Below, one piece after another: positions 40,889 to 48,941 of a stretch of DNA of 64,000 nucleotides. A program made the translations under genes and the position numbers. The DNA comes from Bacillota bacterium. Lineage in GTDB: Bacteria > Bacillota > Clostridia > Christensenellales > Aristaeellaceae. Numbering within the stretch: position 1 is the stretch's first letter; the number at the start of each line of letters is the position of its first letter. The stretch spans positions 62,001-126,000 of the forward strand of contig JAEZQK010000060.1 of the NCBI GenBank assembly GCA_023413135.1, written 5' to 3'. The notes beneath the pieces were generated by a model. That model worked only from the letters and a program-made list of their open reading frames with translations. It did not search any database and was not told the origin of the DNA.

Positions 40889-42011
40889 GCAGAATTTGAA
40901 AAAAGCAATGGATACCCGCCTCTCCGGTTTCTATTTCACGCCGGAAGCAAGGGAAAAAGTGTTCCGGCAAATGGGAGGAGAAAAAATCATGAAGAAAAAA
41001 ATGGCCCTCGGGCTGGTATTGGCGGTTGTGATGGCGCTATTAATGGCCGGCGCGGCCATCGCGTGGGGCGGCAATCTTTTCTCCGTGTTCAGCGGGAATG
41101 ATGCATCCCTTCAGTACGTTGCCGATCATGCACTGACCATAGAACCGAAGGAAACGCTCAGAATCGAAGATGTGGAAGAATCGCCTGTCACCATGGACAG
41201 CGCATACTTTGACGGCTCCAGCCTTTACCTGTCCTACCGCGTAACAGGCGGAAATCCCCGGATAGAAGCATATGCACCTACGTCGGCTGAACTTCAGGAG
41301 ATGCAGTTGGGAAACGGCATCGTTGCTCTATCGGAGGAAAGCCCCGTGATGACCGCTTTTCTCCAAAATTACCAGGCCGGGATCGCCGGGGGCTACTTTA
41401 TGCGCACCATCGGCCGGCGTGACCATATCACCACCACGGAAGGCATTGATGTGCTCTGGGTAACCGACAGCTTTGCCGCGCGGGGGGAAGACCAGCTTTG
41501 CTACATTCAATTTGCCTCGCCCCTGCCCGATGCTCTGGCCAAGGCTGATACGTTCACCCTGCAATTGCGTTTTTCCCAAATCGATCTTTACGTGTGGTTT
41601 GACGGGGAAAACCTCTATTCCAGAAGCGTCCTGGAGAAGGAGTATACGGTGCCTGTGAACATCGTCCGTAATAACGCCGGCGGCCAGATATACATGACGG
41701 GGCAGGGCAGCGTACTTGGCGTGCAGGTAGCCGTGCAGGCCACCGTATCCCCGGTAGCCATCACCCTCACCTATCCGGCTATGGAAGGCCTGGAATTCTC
41801 GGTTATTGACCCGGCTACCGGCGAGGAGGCGCGATGCGAAGGCGTAGACCCCCAGGCGGATGGGACTGTGGTTCAAACCTTCTCACGGCTTGGCAGCATA
41901 CCGGAAAAGCTTACCGCCTGCCCCATTGTGCTTGTGAACCCGGATGAAAAAAATCAGGAAACGGTAAATATACAATACCTGAAGGACCAGGCGATCCTAT
42001 TGGAACCGTGA
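40875..42011 (+). CDS. Membrane anti-sigma factor (DUF4179-like)
   Basis: A 378-residue single-pass protein. A cytoplasmic stub of about 38 residues is followed by MKKKMALGLVLAVVMALLMAGAAIAWGG (membrane helix near 41-62) and a large extracellular beta-rich part. This is the layout of DUF4179/RsgI-type anti-sigma factors that sequester the ECF factor encoded just upstream until an envelope signal arrives. GGAAGGGTGGT precedes the ATG at 40875, inside the sigma gene. The inducing signal is unknown. Confidence 0.85.
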   Translation: MKMRRQNLKKAMDTRLSGFYFTPEAREKVFRQMGGEKIMKKKMALGLVLAVVMALLMAGAAIAWGGNLFSVFSGNDASLQYVADHALTIEPKETLRIEDVEESPVTMDSAYFDGSSLYLSYRVTGGNPRIEAYAPTSAELQEMQLGNGIVALSEESPVMTAFLQNYQAGIAGGYFMRTIGRRDHITTTEGIDVLWVTDSFAARGEDQLCYIQFASPLPDALAKADTFTLQLRFSQIDLYVWFDGENLYSRSVLEKEYTVPVNIVRNNAGGQIYMTGQGSVLGVQVAVQATVSPVAITLTYPAMEGLEFSVIDPATGEEARCEGVDPQADGTVVQTFSRLGSIPEKLTACPIVLVNPDEKNQETVNIQYLKDQAILLEP

Positions 42012-42049
42012 TACTGCCCTGAAAACAAGCGGATAGTGTCAAGTATGCG

Positions 42050-42081
42050 AGGGCGGGCGAATACACAGTTTGCCCCTACGA
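42050..42081. repeat. Dispersed TAGGGGCGATT-like unit (inverted)
   Basis: GAGGGCGGGCGAA...TTTGCCCCTACGAC carries the same GTAGGGGC core, reading on the minus strand, and folds (GGGCGAA/TTTGCCC). It lies 40 bp after the anti-sigma stop. Between 42082 and 42189 I see no other signal. Confidence 0.55.
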
Positions 42082-42189
42082 CACTATGTGTTTGTTGATT
42101 TTATCAGCCGGGACGCTCAAGAACCGGAAGAAAAGCCAAGGTACTCTTTACGCCGTAGGGTGCTCGCCCGCCTATCTGCAACAAGGATC

Positions 42190-42483
42190 ATGTGGGGGAT
42201 CAGGCAACGGCTGCAGACCTCCTTGTTGGGGATATGTCCCCCTCCCGTATCCAGCCCGCCGGATTGCCCGGCGGTCACCGGAAACTTTCAGGAAGATGCG
42301 GAGACGGCGATACAAGGCGAACTAGGTGCCATTGGGCGTTATGCCGGTCTGGCCATGTGTACGCCAAATCTGGAAGTCCGCTATTTACTGACCTCCATTC
42401 TTGGCGACGAGTATGCGCACGCCAGGATCTGGACCACCATGCTGTATGCCCCCACCCTTTGCAATAACGGCTTCAGACACTAA
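42190..42483 (+). CDS. Short two-helix ferritin-like protein
   Basis: A 97-residue protein. The C-terminal 60 residues show a ferritin-like helix pair: EDAETAIQGELGAIGRYAGLAM followed by LLTSILGDEYAHARIW, giving E...Y and the metal-ligand ExxH (EYAH). With only two helices it would have to dimerise to make a four-helix iron site, as encapsulated ferritins do; no encapsulin gene is nearby. AAGGATC lies before ATG 42190. The Pro-rich N-terminus and the neighbouring repeat leave open that this is a truncated copy. Confidence 0.55.
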   Translation: MWGIRQRLQTSLLGICPPPVSSPPDCPAVTGNFQEDAETAIQGELGAIGRYAGLAMCTPNLEVRYLLTSILGDEYAHARIWTTMLYAPTLCNNGFRH

Positions 42484-42551
42484 TGGCATTCGGCCTGCTT
42501 CCTATTATTCTGGAAAAGTAATCCGGCCAACGAGCCCATAAGAATCAAAGC

Positions 42552-42590
42552 GAAAAAGACCCACATCGCGGATAAAGCGAGGCGGGTCTT
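42552..42590 (-). terminator. Terminator of the second LysM gene
   Basis: On the minus strand AAGACCC pairs with GGGTCTT over a 21-base loop with inner pairing. TTTTCGCTTT follows. It lies 31 bp past the LysM stop. Confidence 0.75.
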
Positions 42591-42620
42591 GTATTATTAG
42601 TCCGTAAATCAGTATAACCG

Positions 42621-43193
42621 TCAAGCATTCCTAACCACAAGATACGACTGGGATTTTGCGCAGCAGCTGTCCAGACACGCCACCACATTCACATATCCCA
42701 AGGTGCCGGCTGGCACCAACCAAAGTATCTCCGCCACGCCTGTGACTGCGCTTGGACAATCCACCCCAATGAGCCTGGCAAGTTCGCAGGTTTCCGTACC
42801 GGTGGGCTCCAGGAAAAAATATGCTTTGGAGACCGGAAGGTTGAAGGTTGCCCGCAGGATCACACGTGCGATCAACTGAACAGCACCGTTTACAACTGGC
42901 AGCGGCTGACCGGCTTCATTCAAGAAGCTGAGCGAAATCACCCGAAGGTTGCAGGCCGATGGCGGTACACCGGGAATGCAGATCACCTGTCCCACATAGA
43001 TGACGTTGGCATTTACAACCTGTGGGTTAGCGGCAAGCAGCGCTTCCACCGAGACGGAAAAGCTTCGGGCGATGTTGAAAATGGTATTGCCCGGCTGGAT
43101 GGTGTAAAACTGCCCGCTGCAATTTTGAGGCGGTGGGGGTATGACGATGCCGGCGGAAGGCTGAACCGCCATTTCTAATGTAAAATTGTCCAC
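42621..43193 (-). CDS. LysM protein with conserved Cys-rich C-terminal domain (copy 2)
   Basis: A 190-residue paralogue of the gene at 22202. LysM is at about 28-72 (YTIQPGNTIFNIARSFSV...VICIPG). The 108-residue second domain keeps FLEPTGTxxCE, IGVDCPSA, VPAGTLG and VVACLDSxCAKS, about 70% identical to copy 1. It starts at GTG 43193 behind AAAGGAGTGGATATC, with no signal peptide. It lies between the ferritin-like gene and a decayed sigma gene, in its own transcription unit. The strongly conserved Cys positions suggest disulfides or metal. A spore-coat or exported wall role is likely but unproven. Confidence 0.75.
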   Translation of the reverse strand: MDNFTLEMAVQPSAGIVIPPPPQNCSGQFYTIQPGNTIFNIARSFSVSVEALLAANPQVVNANVIYVGQVICIPGVPPSACNLRVISLSFLNEAGQPLPVVNGAVQLIARVILRATFNLPVSKAYFFLEPTGTETCELARLIGVDCPSAVTGVAEILWLVPAGTLGYVNVVACLDSCCAKSQSYLVVRNA

Positions 43194-43406
43194 AGATATC
43201 CACTCCTTTCAGAACTTCCAGTACATCGTATGTACAAAAGGAAAGGAGGTAATGAAAAAAAACCTGCATTGAGAACATTTTATCAAAAAAAGAAAATCTT
43301 CCAATCTTTTCTATCCTTTTGGAGGGTTGGACCGTATAATATGTGAAAGCAGAAACAGCGCGCAGTTTCCTTTCAAATGCATCTGATTTTTGGTACGGAG
43401 GCTGTC

Positions 43407-43894
43407 ATGATCTCAAGCGAACAGTTCACGCAGGAAGTGACGGCGCTTTCCCCCACGCTCTACCGGTTATGCATCAGCATTCTGCGTTTGGAACAAGACG
43501 CGCAGGATGCCGTGCAGCAGGGCTTGATGAAGGCATGGCAAAAAAAGGACGCTGTCAGGCCGGATACCTTCCGCCCCTTTTTGACGCGCATCATCGTTAA
43601 CGAATGCCGCAACATACAGCGCCATAGGCTGCGCATGATACCGGTGGAACAAATCGATCCTGCAGGCAAACTTGCATTCCCGAGGACTCCGGGTTGAAGG
43701 CGGCCATTGATGCCCTGCCGGAAAAGCTGCGCACGCCGCTTCTTTTGTACTACATGGAAAATTATCTGGAGCGGGAAATTGCACAGGCGCTTGGCATATC
43801 GCTGGTAGCTGTCAAGAACCGATTGTTTCGTGCGCGTAAAAACCTGAAAGCAGTCTTAATCGGCGAGGAGGTTGGCGCAAAATGCGAAAGCTGA
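43407..43894 (+). pseudogene. Frameshifted ECF sigma factor
   Basis: The N-terminal part (43407-43697) encodes sigma region 2 (YRLCISILRLEQDAQDAVQQGLMKAWQKKD), then runs out of frame around 43670-43690. The sigma-4 half continues in the -1 frame from about 43682 to 43894 (AIDALPEKLRTPLLLYYMENYL...AQALGISLVAVKNRLFRARKNL). A single base lost near TTCCCGAGG would explain it. No classic slippery heptamer is present. ACGGAGG before ATG 43407 is intact. Either a recent pseudogene or an assembly error; it is a paralogue of 40370-40888. Confidence 0.8.
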
Positions 43895-45299
43895 ATCTTA
43901 CGGCACAGGAATTGAAGGCGCTTTACCCCCCCATGTCCGAATCATTCCATCATACGGTACAGAACACGCTCCATCATTTGGAGCATGGAAAGGAGTGCCC
44001 TAAAGTGAAAAAGAAGATGTCAACCGCATTGATCATCGCGGTCCTGCTGCTGATTGTGACCGTCACCGCCGCCATCGCGCTGACCCAGTCGAATCTGCTG
44101 GGGGTCATGTTTGGCGGCAACGGGCAGGTGCCCGAAGAACTGGAGGAAATCGTCAGCAAGCCGGAAGCAACGGTGACAACCCCCGACGCCAAGGTGACGC
44201 TGTCCGAATACCTGTATGACGGAGAAAAGCTGCATCTGTATTGGACCATTGCCAATCAAACAGACCGGCAGATCATGGTCACCATGACCCCTTTTATGTT
44301 CAACGGAACGAAGGGGAGCTATAGGTTAATGGATGTGACCGCGGAGGGAATGCCGCTGATTCAAACCGAAAACCATGGCTTTGGGCAGATACTGGGTGGT
44401 GAGGCGGATGGTTTGCCCTGCCCGGCAGCGTGAACTATTACAGCCTCCATGACAACCTAGGGGAATATGTGCAAGGGTATCACACCTTCGTATGGGGGGA
44501 GACGCTGGAAATCACCGGCGACATGTATATCTGGGAGCTGTTGAGCGCGCCCGACCCGGTTATACCCGATAATATCCTGAAGATGGTGTACTCATTCGAA
44601 CCGGCTATTATCGATAATCTGAAGGCTCAGGGAGGCTTATTCGATTTAAAAGCCCTGCACGGCATACCCACGGACCGCAGCGGTCTGTGCGGCCTCAATT
44701 GGCTTATTCTGAATGACTATTACGATGACCTTTTCCGCCCTGTTGACTATTGCAGTCCGGAGGAAAATCAAAACACGTATGAGAAGAATGGCTGGGCCAG
44801 ATTGATATTTCAGCAGCCTGTAAAATTCTCCATTACACTGGACGCCAAAGACATCAAACAGGCGAAGCCTGTGAAGACTGCCTTTGAGACGGATGACTTT
44901 GCCCTGAATATCAAACGGATGGTATATATGCCCACAGGCGGGACCCTGGTACTGTATACGGAGCCCAAAGCCAATAACCCGGCAAAAAACGGCGTCATCC
45001 CTGACGGATATGGCTTTTCAATACTGGACGCGGATACCATGGAACCGCTGGGTCGTACTACAGGTTCAGCCTCGACAAGTGGACCGGATGGCTATTACTT
45101 TGAAGAACATACGATTGTGCTCCCGCCAGTGCCCGGCAAGATGCCTGAAGCCATGCTGATCGTGCCGATCGTATCTAATCCCAAATGGGATAAATATTCT
45201 AAAATCTTTGACCCGAAGGCTGCTCTGGATCCAGATAATAAAAGCTTTTTTAGGTACGACATGGAAAATGCCGTGAAAGTCGAGCTTGAATGGCAATAA
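43882..45299 (+). pseudogene. Frameshifted anti-sigma factor (DUF4179-like)
   Basis: The first part (43882-44433) begins MRKLNLTAQELKALYPPM, has a membrane helix (about residues 45-66) and ends at a stop after ADGLPCPAA. The rest (to 45299) is open in the adjacent frame, which reads GWFALPGSVNYYSLHDN across the same DNA, so one base was gained or lost between 44403 and 44430. About 470 codons in total, an extracellular beta-rich sensor like the intact copy at 40875. It overlaps the sigma pseudogene by 13 bp, the same coupling as the intact pair. Confidence 0.8.
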
Positions 45300-45301
45300 A
45301 C

Positions 45302-45338
45302 GGGGGGCTGCCCCCTTCGTTTTCGGAGCAGCCCCCCC
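45302..45338 (+). terminator. G/C-rich hairpin terminator
   Basis: GGGGGGCTGC pairs with GAGCAGCCCCCC about the loop CTTCGTTTTC. Its right half is nearly identical to the terminator at 48369-48404. It may serve both convergent units. Confidence 0.75.
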
Positions 45339-45362
45339 ATTTCATTAGACACGCCCGGTGCT

Positions 45363-46082
45363 TCACCCCGCCGCCAGCTTGCGCATCATCTTCCCTTGCA
45401 AAGCATACAGCCACAAAAGCGAAACAACAAGCCCCGCCAGCAAGAACAGCATGTTTTGAGTGACGGCAAACTTGGCGGTCCAAAAGGAAGGCAGCGGGGC
45501 GAAAAAATACTGCGCGCCCTCCGGTAATATAAAAGGAACAGGCAGCCCCAATAGCATCAGCCCTGCAGCTTTGGCCAGCGCCATACCCTCCACCCGGTTG
45601 TGTGAGAAGGCGAACAGCAGAAGAGAAATGTCTACGCATTGCAGGCCAAATAAAAAGCATACCACCGCCGCCATTATAAAACTCCAGGGCGTGAGGGAAA
45701 AGCTTAGCAACAGAACCAGCGAGGCTATAAAGGCGACCGCGGCGGGAACGATCAGACGGGATAACAAGTAACCGCCTTTGCCAATGGGGGTGACCACAAG
45801 GTATCCGGCCATATGCTCATCAAATTCCGTGAGCAGTATCATAGCGGCGGCAAAACAGAAAAGATAAGGTGTCATCAGTGCCAGCGTAAGATCGATCAGC
45901 AGGTAATAAGGCCTGATGATTTCCGCGACTTGAAAATGTGCGCAAAGCAGCCTTTCCACCTGCGGAATACCGAAGCGGAACAAGATGGCTGCCAGCACCG
46001 GGCCTATACATGCGGCAATCAGCATGCCATCCTTTAACACCTGCTTAAGCAGCATCTTGAAGGAAAGAAGCATGGCTTTCAT
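45363..46082 (-). CDS. ABC-2 type exporter permease (second)
   Basis: A 239-residue membrane protein with about six helices, the last gene of the TetR-controlled exporter operon. ATG 46082 has AGGAGGCGGAG before it and overlaps the stop of the preceding permease (ATGA). The longer upstream reading is an artefact. Two permeases plus one ATPase of this size resemble fluoroquinolone or antibiotic exporters. The substrate is not evident. Confidence 0.87.
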   Translation of the reverse strand: MKAMLLSFKMLLKQVLKDGMLIAACIGPVLAAILFRFGIPQVERLLCAHFQVAEIIRPYYLLIDLTLALMTPYLFCFAAAMILLTEFDEHMAGYLVVTPIGKGGYLLSRLIVPAAVAFIASLVLLLSFSLTPWSFIMAAVVCFLFGLQCVDISLLLFAFSHNRVEGMALAKAAGLMLLGLPVPFILPEGAQYFFAPLPSFWTAKFAVTQNMLFLLAGLVVSLLWLYALQGKMMRKLAAG

Positions 46083-46762
46083 CAAACTCCGCCTCCTGTT
46101 CTCAAAAACATCCTGCCCGCGGTGCGCGCAGCCAGCAGAAAAAAGCCGGCCGTCCATAGGAGCAGCACAAAAAGCGCAGCCCACAAATAGTCTCCGCCAT
46201 AAAGCAGAGCGATGACGCAAACACCGGGGTGGAGCAAAAGCACTTGCGGCTGTCCGCCAAACAGCCATAAAGCTGCGGGCAGGAAGATCAATATCTCCGC
46301 CGGAATGGTGCTCAGCAAAAACCGGTTGAGCGTTGCGGCCCTGGCGGCCAGGATCATCCCCACGGCGGAAAATAGCAAAGAGCCCAAAAAGACACCTGCC
46401 AACAGGGAAAGCATGTTCATCCCGCCCCCGGAAAACAGGGCGATCACAAGCCCCGCCCCGGTGGAAACCAAGGATAGTGACAGGAGCTTGGACAGCACGT
46501 ATGCTTTGGCGGTGATGGGTGCTACGGCCAGGCTTGATACCACCCGCTGGCTTTGTTCAAAGAGCACCATTGCCCCCAGAAAGAACAGGCCCATGGCCGC
46601 CGGATCGGAAAAGATCATGAGGATAGCCGCCGTCCTCCGCATATCTTCCGGCAGCAATAGCAAAATGCCTATATACAGGGTGCAAAGCAGTAAATACAGC
46701 CCGTAAAAACCATATTTCCATTGCAGGCGGAAATCCCCCTTAATAAGGGGCATCACATTCAT
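46082..46762 (-). CDS. ABC-2 type exporter permease (first)
   Basis: A 226-residue, roughly six-helix membrane protein. Its N-terminus (MNVMPLIKGDFRLQWKYG) and the helix LFEQSQRVVSSLAVAPITAKAYVLSKLL resemble fluoroquinolone-exporter permeases. Its start overlaps the ATPase stop by 4 bp (46759-46762) and its stop overlaps the next permease's start, so the three are translationally coupled and probably form one complex. Confidence 0.87.
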   Translation of the reverse strand: MNVMPLIKGDFRLQWKYGFYGLYLLLCTLYIGILLLLPEDMRRTAAILMIFSDPAAMGLFFLGAMVLFEQSQRVVSSLAVAPITAKAYVLSKLLSLSLVSTGAGLVIALFSGGGMNMLSLLAGVFLGSLLFSAVGMILAARAATLNRFLLSTIPAEILIFLPAALWLFGGQPQVLLLHPGVCVIALLYGGDYLWAALFVLLLWTAGFFLLAARTAGRMFLRTGGGV

Positions 46763-47604
46763 ACAAGCTCCCTCCCCGTCAATTCCACAAACAGATCGTT
46801 CAGCGTCGGTTCACTGCTGTGGATGGAAGTGAGACGGTTATCCCGGATGAGCTGAAGGAGGGTTTCGTCGCTCCCCGTCTTTTGGAGGGCGACTTCTCCC
46901 GCCTGCTCCGCGCCATTTTGATGATAGGTATACTTAAGCTTAGCCGCACCCTTTTGCATGATGAGGTGGTGGGGCGTATCCAGGGCTCTCACGCTGCCGT
47001 CCACAATAAAGGCCACGCGGTCGCATAATTCCGTAGCATCGTACATGTTGTGGGTGGTAAGGAGGATGGTCTTGCCCCTTTTCTTTTGCGCAAGGATGAT
47101 ATCCTTCATGTGGCGGGCGTTTTGCGGGTCCAAGCCGGAGGTAGGCTCATCCAGGAACAAATACTTGGGATCGTGCAATAGTGCCTTGATGAAATTGAGC
47201 CTTGACTTCATGCCCTTGGAATAGGCAGATACTTTTTTTCCCGCATCGTCTAAAAGCCCAACACTTTTTAAATGACCGTCGATATCGGTTTGCTTTTTGT
47301 ACAGTGAAGCGAAGAACTGCAAATTTTCCCTGGCGGTGAGCTTTTCATAGAGGCTGGGGAACTCAAAATCCACGCCGATCTTTTCGTAAAAGTCCCGGTT
47401 CCGGCGCTTTACCTCCATGCCGTCCACCGTTACGCTGCCCCGGTAGGCCGTGATTAACCCTGTGAGGATTTTTTGCACCGTGCTCTTGCCCGCCCCGGAG
47501 GGGCCCAGGAAACCGAAAATCTCTCCGTCATTCACCTCAAAGTTCATGTTTTCAATAAACGGCTTCGCCGTATAGGCAAAGCAAAGATTGTTCACCAGGA
47601 TCAT
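46759..47604 (-). CDS. ABC exporter ATP-binding protein
   Basis: A 281-residue ATPase. Walker A GPSGAGKST is at about 36-44, signature YSKGMKSRLN, Walker B YLFLDEPTSGLDP and H-loop TTHNMYDATELCD. The C-terminal 70 residues resemble the extra domain of drug-export ATPases. ATG 47604 is 8 bp after the TetR stop, with AAGGAA at 9-10 bp. It energises the two ABC-2 permeases encoded after it. A TetR gene immediately upstream points to inducible drug or metabolite export. Confidence 0.94.
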   Translation of the reverse strand: MILVNNLCFAYTAKPFIENMNFEVNDGEIFGFLGPSGAGKSTVQKILTGLITAYRGSVTVDGMEVKRRNRDFYEKIGVDFEFPSLYEKLTARENLQFFASLYKKQTDIDGHLKSVGLLDDAGKKVSAYSKGMKSRLNFIKALLHDPKYLFLDEPTSGLDPQNARHMKDIILAQKKRGKTILLTTHNMYDATELCDRVAFIVDGSVRALDTPHHLIMQKGAAKLKYTYHQNGAEQAGEVALQKTGSDETLLQLIRDNRLTSIHSSEPTLNDLFVELTGRELV

Positions 47605-47611
47605 GGATTTC

Positions 47612-48211
47612 TCATTCCTTCCCTTCAAACATTTGTTTCACTACACCGCGGATCAAAATATACAGCGCTTCCCCAAATGCCTGCTCCCCTATCTCCCGCT
47701 TATGAAGCATGGAAAGAAAGACAGCCCTGAGCGCGGCGCTGAAATGGGCAACATGCTCCGCCTGCATGTTCGGCACCAGCCGTATCAACTGTTCCACCTG
47801 CAAATCATCGGTATGGGCATGGGCCTCTACGATTTCCGGAGAGAGCTTTTGCATGAACAGTTCGATCTCTCCGCTCATCATCAGGGGATACAAAAAGGAA
47901 GATTCCACTCTTTGGTACATGGAAAAAATGGCATCCGTCAGCGCATCCGGCGTGATGGATTTTAAAAGGGAGCTCAACTTTTCCATCAGTTCATGCTGGA
48001 TGTCCTCATGAAACTTCAGAAGCACGTCGTAAAAAAGTTGTTCTTTTGATTCATAAAACAGATAAAACGTGCCTTTGGGGATGTGCACCCTTTTGACCAG
48101 TTCATCTACCGTGGTTTTGCGCACGCCATATTTTGCAAGGCAGTCTTCCGCCTCCTCCATCAGCCGCTGCTTCACATAGGCGCGTTCTTTTTCCGAAAGT
48201 GCTTTGGGCAT
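47612..48211 (-). CDS. TetR-family repressor of the exporter operon
   Basis: A 199-residue regulator. HTH: CLAKYGVRKTTVDELVKRVHIPKGTFYLFYESKEQLF. The rest is a helical ligand domain. ATG 48211 follows GGAGGTTTACCC. Its promoter (48261-48289) and a TTTGACC-N14-GGTCAAA dyad covering the start point predict autoregulation. The operon continues with ATPase and two permeases, so the inducer is probably an exported compound. Confidence 0.93.
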   Translation of the reverse strand: MPKALSEKERAYVKQRLMEEAEDCLAKYGVRKTTVDELVKRVHIPKGTFYLFYESKEQLFYDVLLKFHEDIQHELMEKLSSLLKSITPDALTDAIFSMYQRVESSFLYPLMMSGEIELFMQKLSPEIVEAHAHTDDLQVEQLIRLVPNMQAEHVAHFSAALRAVFLSMLHKREIGEQAFGEALYILIRGVVKQMFEGKE

Positions 48212-48233
48212 GGGTAAACCTCCGTGCATTACG

Positions 48234-48289
48234 TTTGACCATTATTGTTATTACGGTCAAATAGTAATACACAGAGACCATATTGTCAA
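48234..48289 (-). promoter_or_regulatory. Promoter and operator of the TetR-exporter operon
   Basis: On the minus strand TTGACA (48284-48289), 17-bp spacer, TACTAT (48261-48266). The operator TTTGACC-N14-GGTCAAA occupies 48234-48261, from the -10 box downstream. Confidence 0.8.
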
Positions 48290-48368
48290 GGGGAAGTATG
48301 CGGAAAAACATACATGCGGGCGATTTTGCTGTTTCCCGGCTTACTCTTTGATTTGGGGGCAAGACGCA

Positions 48369-48404
48369 GGGGGCTGCTCCTCTTCGTTTTCGGAGCAGCC
48401 CCCC
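48369..48404 (-). terminator. Terminator of the holin-like gene
   Basis: GGGGGCTGCTCC pairs with GGAGCAGCCCCC around TCTTCGTTTTC. It is almost the same sequence as 45302-45338. No long T-run follows. Confidence 0.6.
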
Positions 48405-48431
48405 TTAGATCCTCTATATGCTCAGATATGC

Positions 48432-48629
48432 CTAGAAATGTTCCGGGTCGGTGGGATTGTTCAGAACGCCAAAGGCCACCAATAAGGCCAGCAAAGCATC
48501 AATCACATTTTGCAGGGGTTCCTGGGTGATGCCGATAGCCTGGTATAAGCCCAGTTTTCCAAATAAAGTCAGCAGGATGGCGGCGATAGAAGCCCACATC
48601 ACCTTGGATTTCCATCTGCTTTGCGTCAC
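48432..48629 (-). CDS. Small holin-like membrane protein
   Basis: A 65-residue protein. A basic start (TQSRWKSKV) precedes a membrane helix and a second hydrophobic run, ending FGVLNNPTDPEHF. That end matches phage phi-LC3-type holins, which close in a G(I/V)xxDPTT-like tail. GTG 48629 follows AAAGGAGAGACCC. No endolysin, tail or capsid gene is nearby. It may be a phage relic or a domesticated holin used in sporulation or lysis. Confidence 0.65.
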   Translation of the reverse strand: MTQSRWKSKVMWASIAAILLTLFGKLGLYQAIGITQEPLQNVIDALLALLVAFGVLNNPTDPEHF

Positions 48630-48941
48630 GAGGGTCTCTCCTTTCGTTTGTACAAGCATGATGCCTATTGCATGGGTACCGGCGGGAATATTCCCGCCCA
48701 TTCATCATATTCCCCCGCCGGGAAAACGCTTCTTAAAGCTGGGACCGCCCTGCTCCGGATCTCACAAACCTCATAAAGCCCAAAAAATCACAGGCCCAGG
48801 CAGCAAAATAATCCACTTCATTTTCAAAGTGATTGACTAACTATACAAGCGGAAATATACTGCAGTTGACAAGAACGATATATGCGGAGATATACCATCA
48901 TGCTTAAGAAAAATTCCCCGTCTGCAAGAGGAGCAATACAT

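Noticed and set aside
43660..43700. Programmed -1 frameshift in the second sigma gene
   Set aside because: The sequence ATTCCCG is not a proper X-XXY-YYZ slippery site and no downstream pseudoknot is evident; simple mutation or read error is likelier.
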